From Allodiplogaster sudhausi (lineage: Eukaryota > Nematoda > Chromadorea > Rhabditida > Diplogasteridae): a DNA stretch of 64,000 nucleotides. Numbering within the stretch: the stretch's first letter is position 1; each line of letters opens with the position of its first letter. A program made the position numbers and the translations under genes. The stretch spans positions 2,781,001 to 2,845,000 of the forward strand of contig CALZFC010000043.1 of assembly GCA_945643635.1 (NCBI GenBank). The letters are read 5' to 3'. Shown piece after piece: positions 52,601 to 63,422 of the stretch. The notes under the pieces are model-generated. The model made no database searches and was not told the origin of the DNA. It was given only the letters and a program-made list of their open reading frames with translations.

Positions 52601-54105
52601 GGATCGAGTATAAGTGAGTCTTGGGGGATTGTGTTGTATTGCTCTGTGTTAATTATCTGTTTGCTTTCCACTCTTTTCTTTCCTCTTAAGTAATAAATTG
52701 TTTTGTTACTTCCTCTCCGGCTCCTTCACATTCTAATTGGGTTGTGAGGGGTTGAAAGTGACAGGTCAGGTCGTAGAGTGAGTCCGAGCACGCCAGCTTG
52801 TCGAGAGCCAAGGGACCACCCTTGGCCACATAGGAATATGTACATAAATACATATGTATGTATTATGAAAAAAAATTTGCTACTCACATTCGCTCCATTA
52901 GCTGGTGAGAAGGGTTCGAAAAGATGAAGATCGACTATTCTAGCATGCATTCTATCGTATTCTCATCCACCTCGTGGCCTCCACAACCATGACATCTCTC
53001 TCCCATCTCTGCTCTGCCACGCTCGCCTATGCGCCCCAGGCAAATGCTCACTCTTTCTCTTACTCTCTCTCTCACTCTCTCTTTCTCTTTCTCTGCAGAA
53101 GATAGTGTACGAGGGAAGTCTGGAGACGTCAGTGCTGTTCTTCGAGATGGTTGCAGCCTACGGAACTCTCTTCTTCTCGGTGGTCATCGCAGTCAATCGT
53201 TGTTTTGTCTTTGCCTTCCGTCACGCACACGACTACATTTTTTCGAGGTCACTCTGAAATTCAAGTGACATTATTTGGAGAAAATAACCGAGCCATATAC
53301 ATACGTTAGGGTGTGATTTATGTCCACAGCTGATAAAAAGAGCAAAAGTAGTAGGCTTTTTGAGAAATCGTGTGTACACGTGGATAGCTGCGACGTGGAT
53401 GACCTCGCTGCTCTTGCCCGCCCTCATCGTCTATCTCGGCTGCTTCCGAGCCTACAATGCAAATTCGAAGGAGTACGAAGATACTTGCAGCAGGAGCAAC
53501 GAGGTCGTCAGCAGGATTATCATCAATGTCAGAGCGAACTCTGCTCATCTCTGAAAATGAATACACTCGTGCAGGTGACGACGTACGGAAGCTACGGCGC
53601 CTGCGCGGCAGTTCTTGTGCTGTACGCTTTCGTCTACCGAAGGATTCAGATGACTCGTCGTCTGTCTGCTGGGAGTCTCCGCAGAACAACCGCTGCCTCC
53701 CTCGACGCTCCAGAGAGGACGCTTCTGAGACAGAGCACTGCTGTTTTCATCCTTTACACGGTAGCATTCTTATTCTATTTTGAGCCTTATTTGTGCAAGA
53801 GATATCAGATTAATATTTTAAACCTTCAATATCCTCAGGCTTCAGTGGCTCTTGTGGCCGCTCTTCCCCACGTGCATCTTGAAGAGTCGACCTACTTCCT
53901 TTTGATCTACACTTCTAACCTCATGAATGTCTCTGTCTCTCTCTGCCACCCTCTTTTCTTTTTCTTCTCTCTCCGTGACTCTCGCCAGCTTCTCCGCCAG
54001 ATGCTCCGTACCGTCGCCATGACAGCTGTGGCCTTCCCCAATCTCAGGAGATCCAGTTCTTCTGGCACTGTGCCAGCCCAGCACCCTTGCGCAGCGAACA
54101 GATGA
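49622..54105 (+). CDS. Nematode 7TM chemoreceptor-like GPCR 2
   Basis: A paralogue of receptor 1. The first certain exon (49622-49689) encodes TM1 (LALSANIAFIVIFAR). The next intron holds a 3.1-kb LTR retrotransposon. TM2 (YRILIHLVASTTMTSLSHL) resumes near 52947. It is followed by a GC-donor intron (53040) containing a CT tract. TM3 (LFFEMVAAYGTLFFSVVIAV, then NRCFVF) follows, then TM4 (WIAATWMTSLLLPALIVYLG) with EYEDTC, TM5, TM6 (LLRQSTAVFILYT) and TM7 (YFLLIYTSNLMNVSVSLCHP). The stop is 54103-54105. NRC replaces the usual NRY. The coding sequence is otherwise intact despite the insertion, since element and duplication lie within the intron. The first exon with the start codon was not identified. 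Confidence 0.72.
49720..50407 (+). repeat. Left LTR (688 bp)
   Basis: Begins TGTAGAGAGAGGTCC and ends CCTTGGCCACA. An AATAAA-like signal (TAATAAATTG) lies near 50270, where 3' processing in the right copy would occur. Confidence 0.95.
50481..50772 (+). repeat. Leader tandem repeats, GCGTGGCCCTTGC
   Basis: Eight degenerate units about 36-45 bp apart, each centred on GCGTGGCCCTTGC, lie in the retrotransposon leader. They are followed by a second array based on GTGCAGAGAAGCAC (about 50775-50900). They may be packaging or primer-related structures, which is inference. Confidence 0.8.
51076..51699 (+). CDS. Retrotransposon gag-like protein, N-terminal part
   Basis: A 207-residue frame begins at ATG 51076 (MEKMCKKKSEEEIESL) and is nearly all charged helix, likely coiled coil, rich in Glu, Lys and Arg. 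Its end overlaps by 79 bp the zinc-knuckle frame in the -1 phase. This suggests that one gag protein is made by frameshifting or splicing, or that the frame broke after insertion. Confidence 0.65.
   Translation: MEKMCKKKSEEEIESLVGLIGMLEREREMAIGDWDVVNGLGNIEFDDEKETEVRRRAATALLCLDERKKRMAEVGISLANRLKVLLSKSAVSGECERKSERLKGSGERSDEEKASVPSEREQVQKRSTSKEEPVELDKRKWYERLIDEMEREGAEELASAEKEEVEKERESEMEDRSHNQRKCLAVRRAEKSEKEKCESAKSEKDAR
51621..52133 (+). CDS. Retrotransposon zinc-knuckle (nucleocapsid) part
   Basis: A 170-residue frame, basic and Gly/Arg-rich, has one CCHC zinc knuckle (CFECSGLGHGWKIC, about 51761-51802) typical of gag nucleocapsid. Its C-terminus has RGG-like repeats (RGRVHGGFRGDINYGRG). It would bind the element's RNA. 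No pol motifs follow before the purine tract. Confidence 0.7.
   Translation: MLGGEKSREKRERKVRKCEKRERCQVNIVKKCGESAGCERKLAPWKKCFECSGLGHGWKICPTRKKRLARQNNRKGFRNEKQGIGRKFEWKSRVTGKKEGMENSVSETGRERQAKEEPREWTRGRVHGGFRGDINYGRGAGVHRGYGRRRGYNGGWRRGPSPSKSERLLR
52143..52830 (+). repeat. Right LTR (688 bp)
   Basis: Same length as the left LTR and, as far as I could compare, identical except for G at 52261. Confidence 0.95.
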
Positions 54106-54349
54106 TTAGGAGAATATTGCAACGCCTCGGTCAATATTTGCTTTAGTGCTCAAAACACCGATTGTTTCATTTCTTACAAGACAATGTCTTCATAATATCG
54201 ATATTTTCAGCAGCCGTCCTATGCCTTTCTAGGATTGAAGATTGCCATTACATGTTTTGATTATTGTGCCAGTTTATCCACAACTCTGCATTGATAGCAA
54301 TAAAGTCTGCCTGTATTCAGGTCAATAAAAATATAGATATCGAACAAAT
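54106..54349. other. Convergent gap between receptors 2 and 3
   Basis: 244 bp between two stop codons facing each other. It must carry both 3' ends; an AATAAA lies near 54299. Nothing else is seen. Confidence 0.45.
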
Positions 54350-56217
54350 TTATTGTCTGTCACCAACAGTTTGGGTCAGGGGCAGAGGGAGACTTCCTAC
54401 GCCGGTCAGGGACAGACGGGCTCCTCCGACGAATTTCCTCGTCTTGAGGGATACGGTATTCTTCACAATCCGAAGGAACTCGATGATATATCGCTTAATC
54501 TTGGGTGTGGAGAGAAGAAAGATCAAGGGATGGACTAGCGATATCAGTGCGCTTAGCAAATTGGAGCAGAAAATGAGAATGAAGAAGAGCTCAGGAGTGT
54601 TGTAGAAAATCGGAAGAGACATTTCCATGATATTCAGAATCTGAAATGGGGTCAAATTGGTTAGCAATTTAGAAAGTATTTTTTGGAAAGTAACCGAGTA
54701 GATTGCGAAGACGATGATGCTTTGACGGAGGATTGAACGTTCCGGTGAAGGAGCTGAAGAAATACACAGAATTATGAATTATTCCACGTTTGAATTCTCT
54801 AGCTTCGCCTGAACTCAACCTCTCTTCAGTCTCCCCAGCTGAAAGGCGCAAAGACATGGGATTTGAGCTTCTCCTTCTGTGCGCCCCGGACAGTGATGAG
54901 ATGCTTCCTCGTTGTTGGCGGATTCGAATGAAGGTTGCAATGTAGAGAGCGAGGACGATGAGGGACACGGCGCAGAAGATGTATTGGCATGCCTGCACAG
55001 GCAAAGCAACTTTGCTTATACATTTGGAATTTGAACAATAACCAGCATTATTCGCATAGCTATCCTCTTTCGGCGTTCTGAGTGTGATGTGCAATCATCG
55101 TAGAATGAGTTGTTGTTACTCTCGAATTGCGTGCGGCAGCCAGCCACGGCAGTCAAGACCAGCGGAATCGCCAAATTCACCACCCAGCATGCACCAATCC
55201 AACGCCACACTCCGCTCCTTCAAGATTCTGTGCTTTATTAAGTTGGCCGGTTCTTGAAGAAAGGAGGAGACCTCGAGAAAATAATCTCAGCCTTGCCAAC
55301 GAAAACGCAGAAGCGATTCAAGGCAATGACTGCAGAGAAGAGAAGTGTACCGTAAGACACGAAAACATCGAGAAAGAGACGGACGTAGCCATTCAGCGTT
55401 GGCAGTGTATTTTTCTATGGAGAGCATTCATTCTTTGTAACATCAAAGAGAACAGAAGTTAACATCTTTCATTGCTGTATATTGTTATCAGTCATTTAGA
55501 TGAAGTCTTGACGGGATACCTTGGCGGCATAGCTTGACGTGACGAATGCAGCCTGCTGCAGAGAAGTGCAGGAAGTACAGATTATTAGTTGCACGAGCAC
55601 GAAGTAGAAGGAATGCTGCAAATGAATCTCTCTCATATTGATTATCCAATCCAAAATATCTATCGCCCTCTTTATCCCTGCATTTTTTTTGTGGTTCTGC
55701 CTATATACATGAATAGGTATACATATGTATGTACATATGTACATATAATAATGCAATTAGGTTGGAAGCTTCAATTTCCATTGTGAGCAGATTAATGTTG
55801 TTACATTTCATAGGATTCTAGAGATCGAGTGGATAAAATAAAAAAAACATTGACAATAAAGAATGAACATACAACAAAAAGCTTTTTACGAAGGCACACA
55901 AATGCCAGAATCGCCAAAACGTTCGAACAAATGGCAATCGATACAACCTGAAGAGTGATTAATATCCTGTCTTCATGTTGCAGAATAGTCATAAAAAATT
56001 TTTACTTACAATTCCGAGGCTGTAGACAAGTAGAATGTAGGCTTGTGGAAATACCTCCGGAAATCGATAGTTTCTCAAACTCTGATTGAATGCGCGAAAC
56101 TTCGTCTCCGGCGCTGGATTCAATTTTAATTCAGCAAATAAAAAATTGACAAAGCAAGGCAACACTTGATAAGGGGATTACGAGAGATGACGGATGATTC
56201 ACTGACGTTCGAAAGAC
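54350..56217 (-). CDS. Nematode 7TM chemoreceptor-like GPCR 3
   Basis: Minus-strand member of the cluster. N-terminal exons give SNVSESSVISPPETKFRAFN and QSLRNYRFPEVFPQAYI, with two possible N-glycosylation sites (NVS, NQS). TM1 is VVSIAICSNVLAILAFVCL. TM2 contains FYFVLVQLIICTSCTSLQ. TM3 is LFLDVFVSYGTLLFSAVIAL followed by NRFCVFVGKAE. TM4 is WRWIGACWVVNLAIPLVLTA, followed by FYDDC. TM5 is YIFCAVSLIVLALYIATFIR. TM6 begins RQSIIVFAIYS and TM7 is FFILIFCSNLLSALISLVHP. A basic tail ends at 54350. Exon joins are in phase. The start codon lies further upstream (beyond about 56217) and was not found. Confidence 0.75.
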
Positions 56218-56824
56218 TGAAACATTTGAGAACGAAGAGATGCTCAGTTGGATGTTAGAATTCAAGAAGTGAAAGAAGAAGCTCTTCTAAGTTTCTTCGT
56301 AGTTCGTTACCTCTTTCTCTCACTCTGAAAACTAATAAGAACATTCTATGTTATAATTTACATATGCGCATCTAAGTAATACATGTGTACTTGAATACAT
56401 ATGATGTGTGTATGTGTTAACATGTGCTCGTGTACTTATCAAAATTGCCATACATGAGCATTATAAATTGGTGCTTTTGACCTGTACATAACTTATAAAT
56501 ATATAAAGTTTTTGCTTTTTGCAATGTGTTACTGCAAGAAACCAATCAAAATTATTGTTAATTCATTCAAAACTTTTATTTAATAGTTCGACCATTGGAT
56601 TTTAAAATATACGCCATCTTTAACCATGTCGATCTATTTAAAAATGATTGCTGCGGTAATGATCATTATTCAAACTTTTATATATGTACATACATAAGAA
56701 ACGGATGACATGATTGCTGAACATGAATAATATGCACGGCAAACGAAAGGGATACATGCAACCTCTAATATTCTCTCCCAAATTGCTAGTTGCATTCAGC
56801 TTGAAGTTTATACAAGAGATGTCT
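56218..56824. other. Gap between receptors 3 and 4
   Basis: About 600 bp of AT-rich sequence, including the promoter and first exon of receptor 3. No further gene is supported. Confidence 0.35.
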
Positions 56825-58440
56825 CTACTCTCTGAAATGTGTTTGTGTGGTGGAGACGGAGAGTGAGGGGGCAGCACGAGCAGCAGTTTCTTTCTTCTTC
56901 GCCCTCGTCCATGTTATCAGACTGACTCTGTCAAAGAGTTCAGAAATGTGATGTCGGTTGTCCTTGGTGAAAACTAGAAAAAGGAACGGATGCACGAGAG
57001 AAATCAGCGAGTTCAGCAAATTCGAAGAGAAGACGAGCACGAAGAAGAACACTTCACTGGAGTTGAACAACGGAAGCGCCATGTTCAGGGCGTTCAAAAT
57101 CTCAAAATCTTTACCAATAGATTCCTCTAGAATAAAGGCTATCATACTCGTAAGAAAATTCGAAAGCTGGAACAATAGAAGAAAAAAGAAATGAGCTAAC
57201 TGTATAAATGATAAACACAGCCATACTCTGGCGGAGCATCGAGAACTCTGGAGAGTTGTCTGCAAGTAGTCTATCCTAATTATGTTTTGCATACAGCTAC
57301 CAAATGATATAAACTAACTTTTTGCCAGGCGAGAGTGTGGAGGAGAGAACGATTTGAATATAAGCACCGAATTCCTCTTCTGCGCAGTCGATGCGAGTCT
57401 TCGTTGAGATTGGATGCGGAAGAAGGTTGCGATGTAAAGGGCGAGCACGGCGACGGATATCACACAGAACAAGAGTTGCGAAAACTGATGACAGAATTGA
57501 GAAGTATCACATGTTTTCAAAGAAATTCTTCATATCTAGAAATTAGGCATGCGACCTTGCTAGTGAGAGTGCAGAGAGGCTCATGCTCCGGGGGGCAGAA
57601 GTCGTAGAATGCATTGTTGGGTTGGTTGTACTCGGTCAATCCACCGCCGACTACCGTAACAACCAATGGCGGCAGTCCACTCGAGACCCAGCAGCCAATC
57701 GTCCAGAGCAATAGCTGCCATCTCAAGAATTCACTATTCTTTTCAAGACAATTTCATACTCCCACATTGGTTTCTGCAAGTAATGAAGGAGCACCACAAC
57801 CACATTTTAAGATTCGAATCGTGCCTTGTAAAGAAGCGGTCCGACTTTCCGACAAATACACTGTATCGATTGAATGCAATGAGGGCAGAGAAGAGGAGAG
57901 TACTGTAGCACACGAAGGAATTCACGAAGAGACGCAACTCACCCGGCACGAACATCATCGTTGCTTCCTAGAAGTTTATTTTTTCTACTGGAATTATAGT
58001 CTGTTATAGGATACAAAAAGAATTGTTTGGAGTGTGCTAACCACTGCAATATAGGAAGAGGAGATAAAAGAGGCTTGCAGAAGAGTCATTAGAAAAGTGC
58101 AGACTAGGAGGTGCATGAAGAGAATGTTGAAGGCACACTGGCAATTCAGGCTTTCTGCCGCGAATTAAAATATTTAAAATTTAAAGGTTTGTAGAGCATA
58201 CCAGAGTGTGCATCCTTGTCCTGATAAAAATAAGAAACGTAAAGCAATTCGCAACCAGCGAAGTGAAGACGATCTGAAATGTATAGATCACGTGAACATA
58301 AACAGAACACGAAATAATTGAAAACATAACTAACTAAGGTATGGATGCTGATCATAATTAAATAAGGGTAGTGGAATTGCTTAGGAAACTGGATTAATGG
58401 CTTTGCCGGATCTCTATCCTTAGGCCCGGGAGGAGCTGCA
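56825..58440 (-). CDS. Nematode 7TM chemoreceptor-like GPCR 4
   Basis: Close paralogue of receptor 3. N-terminal exon: PPGPKDRDPAKPLIQFPKQF. TM1: IVFTSLVANCFTFLIFIRTR. TM2: FNILFMHLLVCTFLMTLLQA. TM3: FVNSFVCYSTLLFSALIAF, followed by NRYSVFVGKSD. TM4: LLLWTIGCWVSSGLPPLVVT, followed by FYDFC. TM5: LLFCVISVAVLALYIATFFR. TM6/7: FFFVLVFSSNLLNSLISLVH. Then a basic and Ser/Thr-rich tail, stop 56825. Frames and phases agree for all joins tried. The initiating exon upstream of 58440 was not defined. Confidence 0.75.
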
Positions 58441-58928
58441 AAATTGACATGACTGGTTGAGTGAAATAAATATAAGAAAAAGATTTTTTTTTGTCATTAG
58501 GATAAAAAATTGCTAACGATGGCATGGTTGAAACATTTATATCGATCACAACAGTCGATAGCCGATGTGGCCCTCAGAGCGTACAAGTCTTCCAGGAGAT
58601 TTTAAGTGTAATTGATTTCGATGCCACCTGGAGCTTTCTAGAATAAAATCTTGGTCAACACTCCTCAATTCATGTACATGCATATTATGTTGAGACTCTT
58701 GTCTTAGTGATGAATTCTGTTAGACAGGCAGAGCCAGGCATGTATCCACTCCAATATGCCAATTTTCTTGTAATAGCAACGACAGGAATCGGTTGCCTTT
58801 ACATTGTGTAGTCGCATACATATGATTATGAAAATGATAACTTTCACTTCTTCATGTTCTACTTCATATCACGAAATCGTTTATCCACTGCTTGCATTTT
58901 ACAAAGTGTGCATATTCTTGAGAGGCGA
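58441..58928. other. Gap between receptor 4 and secreted-protein gene
   Basis: About 490 bp of AT-rich sequence. It should hold the first exon of receptor 4 and the 3' UTR of the neighbouring gene. No other element was recognised. Confidence 0.35.
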
Positions 58929-60797
58929 TTAGCGTTTCTTCTTCTGAAACAAGAAATGATGAATAGTATAAGAACGAGCAGAGTGCGAGGACCTGCGTTT
59001 CCTTCTTCAGAAGCTGCGCGCTGAAGGAGAACTTGTCTTCCTTGTCCTTCCGAGCGTCAACCAAGACGAAGTAGAAAGTATCGCGATCCACAGGAACCGT
59101 GCATTCATCGCCGATCTAATTGTTGAGTATTATTTTAGGCGAACTAATGGCTAATTGAAGAGAAGAACCTTAAGGCTGTTGAGCTGTCCATACTCACATC
59201 CAGTCTCCTGGAAGCGCATCTTGAAGCGGAACGAGTTCGGAGAGCTTGGAATGCAAGCAAGCTCGAGCTAAACGACGAAGAGTTTGAGGCGTCATGTAGT
59301 TATTACTTTCGACCGCAAAGGGAACTAGGAGGCAAGAGAGATTGAATCGGACCCGCTCAGGAACGAGCACGTGCGGGGCCGCCTTCAGTGCGTTCACCTC
59401 GTGGATGCCCTTCCACGCCAAGGCCTAGAAGAAAATTAGGGTACCTTTCCTTTGTTATTTTTATAATTGTAATTCTAAAGGAGGCAGGATCTGACGACTG
59501 ACGATGTATTCCGTGTTCTTTGCTTCCTTGAGAGGAGAGCATTCACCCACCGTAACAGGCTGAAAATAAGTTATTAAGACTAGACACACTTCAACATTAA
59601 AATTTGATAACCACAACTGTAAGAATAATCAGCCAACGTTGAAATTGGGAGTTGATGGCAGCTCAGTTGGAACTTCGACTTTCGCTGTGGTTTCTTCCAC
59701 TTCTTGCTTACTATTTGTCACCTCAACGTTTTGTATATTTGGTATATCTTCCTCTACATAAATGTTTACAGGTAGCTAACTATCCGGGGGAACAAAATAC
59801 ATGTGGGGTTTTCTCTTTATGGGCGATTTTACGTATTGTTATCTATTCATGGGGGTTTCATTGAAAAGATGGACCTCGAAATTTGAGCGATCTTGGTTCA
59901 TTGGCTTGAAAGATTCCCCTTTTAGAGACTTTAAGGTATATAAAAATTGAGAAGAAAAGGCAAAGGCACCTGAGATGCTGCAGGGGTGGTTGGAGCAGGC
60001 TTAGTGACCACTTCAGACGAAGTTGTGATTGAGGCTGGCCGCTCTGGCCGTGGAGGGCCTGTCACAACAATCCGAATGTTCAACAAGACTGGCCCGTCAG
60101 ATGTGGCCGGAATGTCCTTGATCTTCTGCACGAGTTCGCCCGCTTTCAGAGAGGCTTCTCCCTTCTGGCCAGGCAGTCTCACTCGAATATTCACTTCCTT
60201 CTCGTCCACTTCTGCGCTCGCCAGCATCGCCTTGCAATTTATGAAGAAACACTCATGTTGTTCGATGTTGGAACGCAGCGCTTTCTACCCAATTGATCTA
60301 CAAAGTCACCTGTATCCCTTCTTGCAGAGTTGCCAGTTGGTCTCCACGGTATTCTTTGACGATTCGTTTCTTTAAAAATATATATGTACATAAGGAATAT
60401 GGAACTGATTTAGAGAGAGAAATAGATGCACAAACCCCATTATTTTGGTTGTCAATTTCGACACGTATGGTTAGGACGCCCTTCTTTTCCTGAAGGTTTT
60501 CGCATATCAATAGATTGATTAGATAACATAAAAATATTAAAAAAAGTGATAGACGAGTGAATCTAAAAGAAAAAGAGTTTTGAAAGAAGGGGCTGATTGT
60601 CACCAGTTCGATTGGAATGGAGCGTGCGGTGGTCGAGTGGAAGAGCACCGCCAAGAGCATCCATTTCTGAGCAGACACAAATCAACTACTTTCATTCCAA
60701 TCGCAAATACATACATATTTAAATGTCGAAATCATAATAGGTATCTACAAGAAGTACTAATAATCTTTGACGGTGAGCAATTGAATACCTTGAGCAT
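58929..60797 (-). CDS. Secreted protein of unknown family
   Basis: ATG 60797 and a short first exon splice to a signal peptide (MLKKWMLLAVLFHSTTARS). Later exons encode EKKGVLTIRVEIDNQNNG, KRIVKEYRGDQLATLQEGIQ, AMLASAEVDEKEVNIRVRLP with a long soluble segment, a Pro/Thr/Ser linker (TKPAPTTPAASQ), then VTVGECSPLKEAKN, a larger domain (VLVPERVRFNLSCLLVPFAV), and a Cys-containing end (METGCEYGQLNSLKIGDEC; FYFVLVDARKDKEDKFSFSA). If the last intron is removed the protein ends QKKKR with the stop at 58929-58931; read through, it ends at 58864. Two beta-rich regions joined by a linker are likely, secreted or lumenal. I do not recognise the family. It interrupts the receptor cluster on the same strand. 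Confidence 0.6.
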
Positions 60798-61098
60798 GTT
60801 GTCTTCAACGTGGCAGAATGGAAGAGAGCGAAGAAGGCTTTTGGAGAAGACGCCCTCAGGCAGTTTCCATGAAATGCCCACTTCTTATAGCCGAGACAGC
60901 GCTCTATTGCCTTTGCTGCCCCCAACCGTTCTCTCTTTCTCCCGAATTGTCAATCACTCCATCCATGCCTTTTATATGCCACTTCGCCATGCTTTCATCA
61001 GTCATATTAATGGACAGATCCTCAACTTTGTTCTTCGCAATTAAATATACAATTCTTCTTTATTTGTCGTGACACTTGAGATAACATTAAAAGGAAGT

Positions 61099-63240
61099 CT
61101 AATATCGAATGATATGCATGTGATGTCCTTCGTGCTTGGATCCATTGCTCGCAGCTTCTCCGTTTGCTCTCTTTCGACTGATTCCAGACAGGGAGACGAT
61201 GGCCGAACGAATGATCTTGCGTGACTCTTGCGTGGAAGCGAGATAGAAGAGAGGGTAGAGAAGATCGATGAAGACAGCGAGGAAGTTGTACAAGAAAGAG
61301 ATGTAGAAGAAGCCTTCGTTCTCAGCGTGGATCAACGGGAGGAGAGAGAAGGCAATCTCCACCAACTGCAAGCCCACGCATTTCTTTCTCTCCAAAATAT
61401 GATTGTACACACATGTGCCTAAGGCATTTAATCGAATAGTGTGCGCTTAAACCAGTTAATATTGTGAGGAAACAGTTTCAGTTGGTAAGTAATTGCCTTT
61501 GCTGTAGCTATGTACATACATCTGCACTACGTAGATACATATGTAAGTATGTAACTACATACTAGATTCCCTTAATCGTGGCAAGAGCAAAACTGACGAC
61601 GTAGAGCAAGAACATGACAATGCTCTGGCGGAGAAGAGTGTGCTCGGGACCAGCCGATCCCAGTCGGAGGGGAGCGCAGCGATGGCGTTGTCTGCGGATA
61701 CGGATGAAGATTACGATGTACAGTAGAAGAACAACCGCAACGACGAAGTAGTAGACGTTCGAGACCACCTGTTGGGGGATTAGACTGTTGTGCCGGGCAC
61801 AACTTCACTTCTTTGTGGAAAAGGAAGAACTCCCATCAACGTTTCTTTAGTTATGAACGCATTACTTCTGCATAAAAGTCTTTTGATTTCGTCGCTCACT
61901 AAATATGGGTGAAATATGGAAGGAAGAATTCAAACCATGACAATAGTCTCGGCTAGGCGGCTTCCTCCTTTCCTTTCACATGAATCGTAGAATGTCTTGC
62001 TTGCCTCGCTGAACTTCCGACTGCAACCGCAGACGGAGATGAGAATTGGCATGAGAAGAGAAGTCGCCCAGCCGCCGCTCACCCACCACAATGTGCGATG
62101 TCTGGGGCAAAATTCTTTTTTTTTTTAACAATTTATTTTCTTTCTTTCTAGAATGGCGGACAACACTGTCGCAAGGATTTCGATGACGCAAGGATCTCAC
62201 CCAGAGAAGAGTTGCTTGAGGCCGACAGTTGCAAATGTGCAGAATCGATTGAATGCGATGAGAGTGGAGAAGAAGAGAATTCCATAGCTGGCCAGGCCGC
62301 TCAAAAATGTAGCCGTTGTCTTGCCAGCCGATGAAAACATGTCTTTCTGAAGTAGCACATACAAAGCATTCGCAGGCTATTTCTATTTTATTTTACATTT
62401 TCATTTAAGACAATTCTGCTCTCTCTGTGTGTCTTTCGGAAAGCACAAAATACTTGCGTCCACTAGGCAAGAAAAGTATACCTTGAAGCTGTACGCGGTG
62501 ACAACAAATACGAATTGAATAGCGGCCTCGAGGGAAGTACAAAGAACGAGTTGGAAGAGAATGTGATAGAAGGGGTGCTGAAAGTGGAGCAGAATGAGTC
62601 AGGTCTAATCAGAAGCTCTAACCGCGAAGAAGAACTTGCGACCCTTGATCATGACAAGGAAGAAGCAGCCCCCGACGAGGAGAGCGAGTACGATGACGAA
62701 GCCGTGGAGGGCTGCGAAGGCGTCCACGCGCTCAATCTCAGGGTATTCCACGGCATGCGCCTGAAATCGCACCTTTTCCATTCTTCCTTGCTTCATTCCC
62801 CTTCACTAAAACCAAGCTGAATAAAAAATGACTTGATGACCCCTTTGGAATCTTCGATCAGGACGTCGCCCCAATTAAAACCACGATCCCTTATCGCGCT
62901 CTTCGTAACAACTGCAAGTTTATGATAGAAAACATGTTAATTAATATGTCTGTGCTTCTGAAAGATGTTATGATTTATGACAAAATCAAAACTGTAAAAG
63001 CGGGAGAAACTAACTGGTGGGCTCTATCAGCATCATGGTGAGGCCGGTTTCACTAGCTCTGATCGCTTGAAAGAAGTTGTCGGCTGTTATTAGAAACGGG
63101 GAAGTTATGAATGTAAGTCACCCTTTATTGCGAATACACAAGATAAGATGGCGAGGGCACAAAACGCGTAGAATGGGAAATTATCCAACTGGCCGCAATT
63201 CCTGGTTTTTTTCTCAGTTGCTCTGCACTCTTCGCAGGTG
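61099..63240 (-). CDS. Nematode 7TM chemoreceptor-like GPCR 5
   Basis: Core exons 62757-61099 encode TM1 (GFVIVLALLVGGCFFLVMI), TM2 (FYHILFQLVLCTSLEAAIQ), TM3 (LSGLASYGILFFSTLIAF, followed by NRFCTFATV), TM4 (WWVSGGWATSLLMPILISV, followed by FYDSC), TM5 (VYYFVVAVVLLLYIVIFIRI), TM6 (LLRQSIVMFLLYVVSFALA) and TM7 (FFYISFLYNFLAVFIDLLYP); stop 61099-61101. Upstream exons (about 63240-62845) give a signal-peptide-like helix (FYAFCALAILSCVFAIKA) and a soluble stretch (DNFFQAIRASETGLTMMLIE; SAIRDRGFNWGDVLIEDSKG). That stretch can splice in phase to AHAVEYPEIERVD before TM1, giving a receptor with a short ectodomain. Alternatively these exons are a separate small secreted gene ending at 62793, overlapping an ATG at 62796. 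No ATG was found for the upstream exons. Confidence 0.72.
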
Positions 63241-63422
63241 AAAGAGGGAAATGGAGCATTAAAATGTAAAATTAGATAGTGCAGAGGAGAATAAGCATGG
63301 GATATTGTCAGGGAAGGAAAAGAAGAAATCTGCCGGTCCAATTAGAAGGCAGCTCACATGTAGTCAGCAGGAGGATTCTATGAAAATGAAACAGACTAAG
63401 GTATACTGTATTGCGTTTGTTC

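Larger units (their letters stand above)
49720..52830 (+). mobile_element. Non-autonomous LTR retrotransposon (gag only)
   Basis: Two 688-bp LTRs (49720-50407 and 52143-52830, TG...CA) flank a 1735-bp interior. The 4-bp target duplication TAGG is at 49716-49719 and 52831-52834. A primer-binding site starts directly after the left LTR (TGGGGGCCGAATAAGC). A purine tract (GTGAGGAGGGGGA) precedes the right LTR. The interior holds a repeat-rich leader and gag-like frames with a zinc knuckle; no protease, reverse transcriptase or integrase is present. The LTRs differ at one position that I could see (C 49838, G 52261), so insertion is recent. It sits in the sense orientation in a receptor intron. 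Confidence 0.95.
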
